This document shows positions 61,418 through 64,000 of a stretch of 64,000 bases of DNA, piece by piece; within the stretch, counting starts at the first letter, position 1; each line of letters starts with the position of its first letter. The position numbers were made by a program, and so were the translations under genes. The notes below the pieces were generated by a model. It made no database searches and was not told where the DNA came from. It was given only the letters and a program-made list of their open reading frames with translations. The stretch lies in the NCBI GenBank assembly GCA_910579615.1, contig CAJTUA010000001.1, forward strand, positions 248,001 through 312,000, given 5' to 3'. This stretch comes from an uncultured Lachnospiraceae bacterium (GTDB lineage: Bacteria > Bacillota > Clostridia > Lachnospirales > Lachnospiraceae).

Positions 61418-62605
61418 TCAACAAAGCATTTTGTTTTTAAGCATAAAATCAACAATTTCCCGAATCACTCCTTCCCCACCCTTTGCATTTGTAATATGCT
61501 TTGCTATTTTCCTAACTCTTGAACAAGCATCTGTTGGACAACATCCAAACCCAACAAAGCTGATTGCTTCAAGATCATTCATATCATCACCAACATATGC
61601 AACATTTTCAGGTGCGATTTTATACTGTTTGCACAACATCTTTATACATTCAACCTTGTTATTGCAACCACTCTGGAGTATATCCAATTTTAATTTTTCT
61701 GCTCTTTTTTGGTTTAGTTCCATATTCTCCCCTGTTATAATTCCCGTTATTATCCCGTTTTTCTTTAATAAAGCAAACCCTAAACCATCACGTGTATTGA
61801 ATTTTTTTAATTCATCCCCTTTCTCCGAATAATACATTCCGCCATCGGTAAGGCAACCATCACAGTCTGTCAAAAACATTTTAATTTCAGGAAGCCTTAT
61901 CCTATTGTCCATCATATTTTCTCTGTTCTTCATCAATGATTCTATAATAATCCAATCGCTGGGTTCGTCGATTTCAAAGAAAGTATCACTATCCATTTCT
62001 ACAACTTTAATATTCCCAGATACCCGATTCCCCGATTTAAGTAAATCATGTTTAGAAGAAATATAAAACGCACCGTTTTCTACAAAATATCCATTAAATT
62101 CCTGTCTTCTTGGTCGTCGAGATATCTCGTAATTTACTGCCCTGGCAAAGCCATTGCTGTCATTTTCCCATATGAACCGTTTTTGGCGAACAACGGATAA
62201 TACACTATCTACATCCGGTTCCAAAAAAATTTCAAACCCTTTTTCCAAATCCCTGCAGGATAAAAGAGGGGAAGTTGCCTGTATTAAAACGATATTATCA
62301 AAGATATAATTACTTGCAAATTCTAACATTGCATACTCCGTTAATGCAGTGTCGGTTGCAGACTCTGTTGAGCGTTCAATAACCTGTACCTTTTCTATTA
62401 TCTCCTCCTCCAAGTCATCTTTTAACCCTTCCACAACCCTGTAAATTTCCACACTGTCTGTTGCCACATATACTTTGTTGATATATCTGCACTTACATGC
62501 CGCATACAGTGTCCAATATACTAAGGGCTTTCCATTCAACAGTTTAATATTTTTAAACGGAATTGATTTACTTCCTCCACGAACGGGAATAAAAGCCACA
62601 TTCAT
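61418..62605 (-). CDS. Bifunctional CMP-nonulosonate cytidylyltransferase / KdsC-type HAD phosphatase
   Basis: A 395-residue fusion. Residues 1 to about 230 are a NeuA-type cytidylyltransferase (AFIPVRGGSKSIPFKNIKLL, then LIQATSPLLSCRDLEKG), which activates a nonulosonic acid with CTP. Residues from about 240 are a C0-type HAD phosphatase: motif I FLTDCDGCLTDGG at 244-256, motif II ITGEN and motif III VAYVGDDMNDLEAI. Such phosphatases (KdsC, or the Kdn-9-phosphatase of Bacteroides) release the 9- or 8-phosphate of the sugar acid. It ends one biosynthetic step pair and starts 2 nt after neuB. The AT-rich base use differs from the rest of the window. Confidence 0.88.
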   Translation of the reverse strand: MNVAFIPVRGGSKSIPFKNIKLLNGKPLVYWTLYAACKCRYINKVYVATDSVEIYRVVEGLKDDLEEEIIEKVQVIERSTESATDTALTEYAMLEFASNYIFDNIVLIQATSPLLSCRDLEKGFEIFLEPDVDSVLSVVRQKRFIWENDSNGFARAVNYEISRRPRRQEFNGYFVENGAFYISSKHDLLKSGNRVSGNIKVVEMDSDTFFEIDEPSDWIIIESLMKNRENMMDNRIRLPEIKMFLTDCDGCLTDGGMYYSEKGDELKKFNTRDGLGFALLKKNGIITGIITGENMELNQKRAEKLKLDILQSGCNNKVECIKMLCKQYKIAPENVAYVGDDMNDLEAISFVGFGCCPTDACSRVRKIAKHITNAKGGEGVIREIVDFMLKNKMLC

Positions 62606-62607
62606 AC

Positions 62608-63492
62608 TTACACCTCTCTCTTCAAAGACGCTTTATATTTTAATTTATCGCGTTGTATTTGTTCCACTGGCAATATTTCTGAATTTTTATAAGCAAGAGA
62701 CTCATATACAGCTTTCAAATTACGTACTAATTTACGCATCCCATCAGGTTCTAACGAAGCTGCGTGATCCGTTCCTTTCCATGTTCTGTCCAAGGTATAA
62801 TGCCGTTCAATTATATTCGCACCAAGCGTATACGCAGCAATATCAACTGCAATTCCCAAATGGTGACCTGAAAATCCGATAGACTTCACCCGCTTTCCGT
62901 ACATCTCTCTCATCCTGCTAAGTTCAAGTAAACAAACATCTGAAAATGCAACTGGATAGCCTGAAGTACAGCAAAAAAGTATCAAATCCCTTGCACGCCC
63001 ATTTTTTTCAAATAATTCTACTATTTCCTCTTCTTCCTGACGGTTGGTCATTCCAAATGAAAGCTGGATTTCCCCTTCATAATTGTCACACAACCATTGA
63101 AGCATCGCAAAATGAGTATTGCATGCCGATGGAATTTTTATAAACTTTGGATTAATCGATGTAATCTCCTTCGCGCTTGTCATGTCCCATACAGAGGTAG
63201 AATATAGAATCCCTGACTCTTCACACCACTTTTTCAGCTGAACATGCTGTTCTACAGTAAATTCTAAGAATTCTCGATGTTGTCCATATGTAGTGCCATA
63301 TGAATTTTCAGGATGTGGATGCGGAGCATTGTATTGCTCTGCTGTAAGCAATTCTTTCGGATAGCGCTTTTGAAATTTAATCGCATCCACCTTGCAAAAA
63401 TGCGCAGCAATTTGAATTAATTCATGGGCGATTTCCATATTTCCCATATGGTTACATCCTGCCTCTGCAATCACAAACGGTTTGTTATACAT
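62608..63492 (-). CDS. Nonulosonic acid (sialic acid/Kdn) synthase, NeuB family, without SAF domain
   Basis: It condenses phosphoenolpyruvate with a mannose derivative to form a nine-carbon sugar acid. The 294-residue protein is the TIM barrel only (FVIAEAGCNHMGNMEIAHEL, DAIKFQKRYPKELLT, IKIPSACNTHFAML, and NIIERHYTLDRTWKGTDHAA with metal-binding His). Standard NeuB is about 345 residues with a C-terminal antifreeze-like SAF domain, which is missing. Together with the phosphatase fused to the next gene this favours a 9-phosphate pathway such as Kdn; that is inference. Confidence 0.88.
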   Translation of the reverse strand: MYNKPFVIAEAGCNHMGNMEIAHELIQIAAHFCKVDAIKFQKRYPKELLTAEQYNAPHPHPENSYGTTYGQHREFLEFTVEQHVQLKKWCEESGILYSTSVWDMTSAKEITSINPKFIKIPSACNTHFAMLQWLCDNYEGEIQLSFGMTNRQEEEEIVELFEKNGRARDLILFCCTSGYPVAFSDVCLLELSRMREMYGKRVKSIGFSGHHLGIAVDIAAYTLGANIIERHYTLDRTWKGTDHAASLEPDGMRKLVRNLKAVYESLAYKNSEILPVEQIQRDKLKYKASLKREV

Positions 63493-63573
63493 AAACTTTC
63501 CTCCTTAAATGTTATAACTTTCATACTATTCCTTCCGGATAATTTAAACCTTTTTAACAGGCTCAATTTCACT

Positions 63574-64000
63574 TTACACTTTACCATTCTTTAGCTTTAT
63601 CAACTTACTCTTCATCATCCCCCAAAAACGTAGCATTTCATTAACCCTCAATAAACATAACTCAAGGAAATACACACAAGCTCCAAGAAACACTGCACCA
63701 ACAGTAAATATAAAAAGCATCTTTGTCACGTTTTCATCATAGCATCCAACATATACGAACAATTTCTTAAACAGCCAAATTACTGCAAGCATCCCTCCAC
63801 ATGCAAGAAAAGTCTGAAAAAAAAGCAGCAAGCATTCTCTGTAAAACACGTATGCATTCTTCTGTTTTGCAGACCTCATCAGTAAAATACTTATCACCGC
63901 AACAGATAAAGTTGTCGCTATAGCCAATCCTACCACTCCCATTATTTTAGATAGCACGATGTCAAGAATAACATTAACTCCAACTCCAATCACTGTATTT
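63574..64000 (-). CDS. MurJ/MviN-family flippase (5' part outside window)
   Basis: Only the last 142 or so codons are present, and the frame runs through the right edge. The visible part (VIGVGVNVILDIVLSKIMGV, then GLAIATTLSVAVISILLMRS) matches the last quarter of MurJ-type lipid flippases. Two more helices (FFQTFLACGGMLAVIWLFKK and MLFIFTVGAVFLGACVYFLE) and a basic tail follow. Beside the nonulosonate genes it may flip a lipid-linked surface glycan rather than lipid II. It is AT-rich like its neighbours. Confidence 0.8.
   Translation of the reverse strand, partial: NTVIGVGVNVILDIVLSKIMGVVGLAIATTLSVAVISILLMRSAKQKNAYVFYRECLLLFFQTFLACGGMLAVIWLFKKLFVYVGCYDENVTKMLFIFTVGAVFLGACVYFLELCLLRVNEMLRFWGMMKSKLIKLKNGKV

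Overview
The window looks like chromosome of a spore-former-type Clostridia, most likely a Lachnospiraceae member. This rests on gene content: the rho-rpmE-DUF1385-prmC-prfA block, an NfnAB pair, a HelD-type ATPase, a SpoVB-like flippase, a DUF5688 protein, a class III ribonucleotide reductase and GH43/GH13 polysaccharide enzymes. AGGAGG-type ribosome binding sites are strong. Most of the window is of balanced base composition; from about 61,000 to the right end it is clearly AT-rich. Most genes lie on the minus strand. I saw no rRNA, CRISPR array, prophage or intact insertion sequence. One tRNA (Arg, anticodon CCG) is present.

Layout, left to right. 1-3,616: a secreted CARDB/NEW3-repeat protein (3' end outside the window) and a MacB/LolD-type ABC ATPase. 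3,904-5,760: an AI-2E-family permease and a cytidylate-kinase-like protein. 5,979-10,910: the MoxR / DUF58 / transmembrane transglutaminase trio. 11,048-14,649: a deoxynucleotide cluster (nrdD with a fused redoxin domain, thyX, NUDIX) under a strong promoter with a tandem NrdR-box pair. 15,075-20,169: hflX, a TPR lipoprotein, mnmA and a cysteine desulfurase. The last two work together in tRNA 2-thiolation. 20,411-25,447 (plus strand): a secreted GH43-CBM6 arabinoxylan enzyme, a cytoplasmic GH43 and a flippase. 25,450-32,377: an unknown Rossmann-like protein, tatD, kptA, metA, ligA and rluF. 32,608-35,691: three poorly known genes. 36,132-42,068: leuB, a small membrane protein, leuC, leuD, nfnA and nfnB, with a divergent LysR regulator. 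43,278-45,889: a thioesterase and a membrane HD-GYP/GGDEF protein. 46,215-49,160: pullulanase and an unknown membrane protein. 49,405-57,776: prfA, prmC, DUF1385, rpmE, rho and a HelD-like ATPase. 58,221-64,000: UDP-sugar dehydrogenase, an Rpn-type nuclease with a decayed second copy, then a surface-glycan segment (fused CMP-nonulosonate synthetase/phosphatase, nonulosonate synthase, MurJ-like flippase).

The most striking unexplained signal is a family of about 104-127-bp intergenic repeats at five loci (5,781; 16,334; 39,087; 42,085; 52,724), three of them tandem or partly tandem. All are in the same orientation. Each ends 14-26 nt upstream of a minus-strand start codon. All fold into the same three-stem hairpin, with stem sequences that differ between loci but keep pairing. 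On the transcript strand each carries conserved GGA-containing loop segments. This looks like a selected RNA element rather than random sequence.
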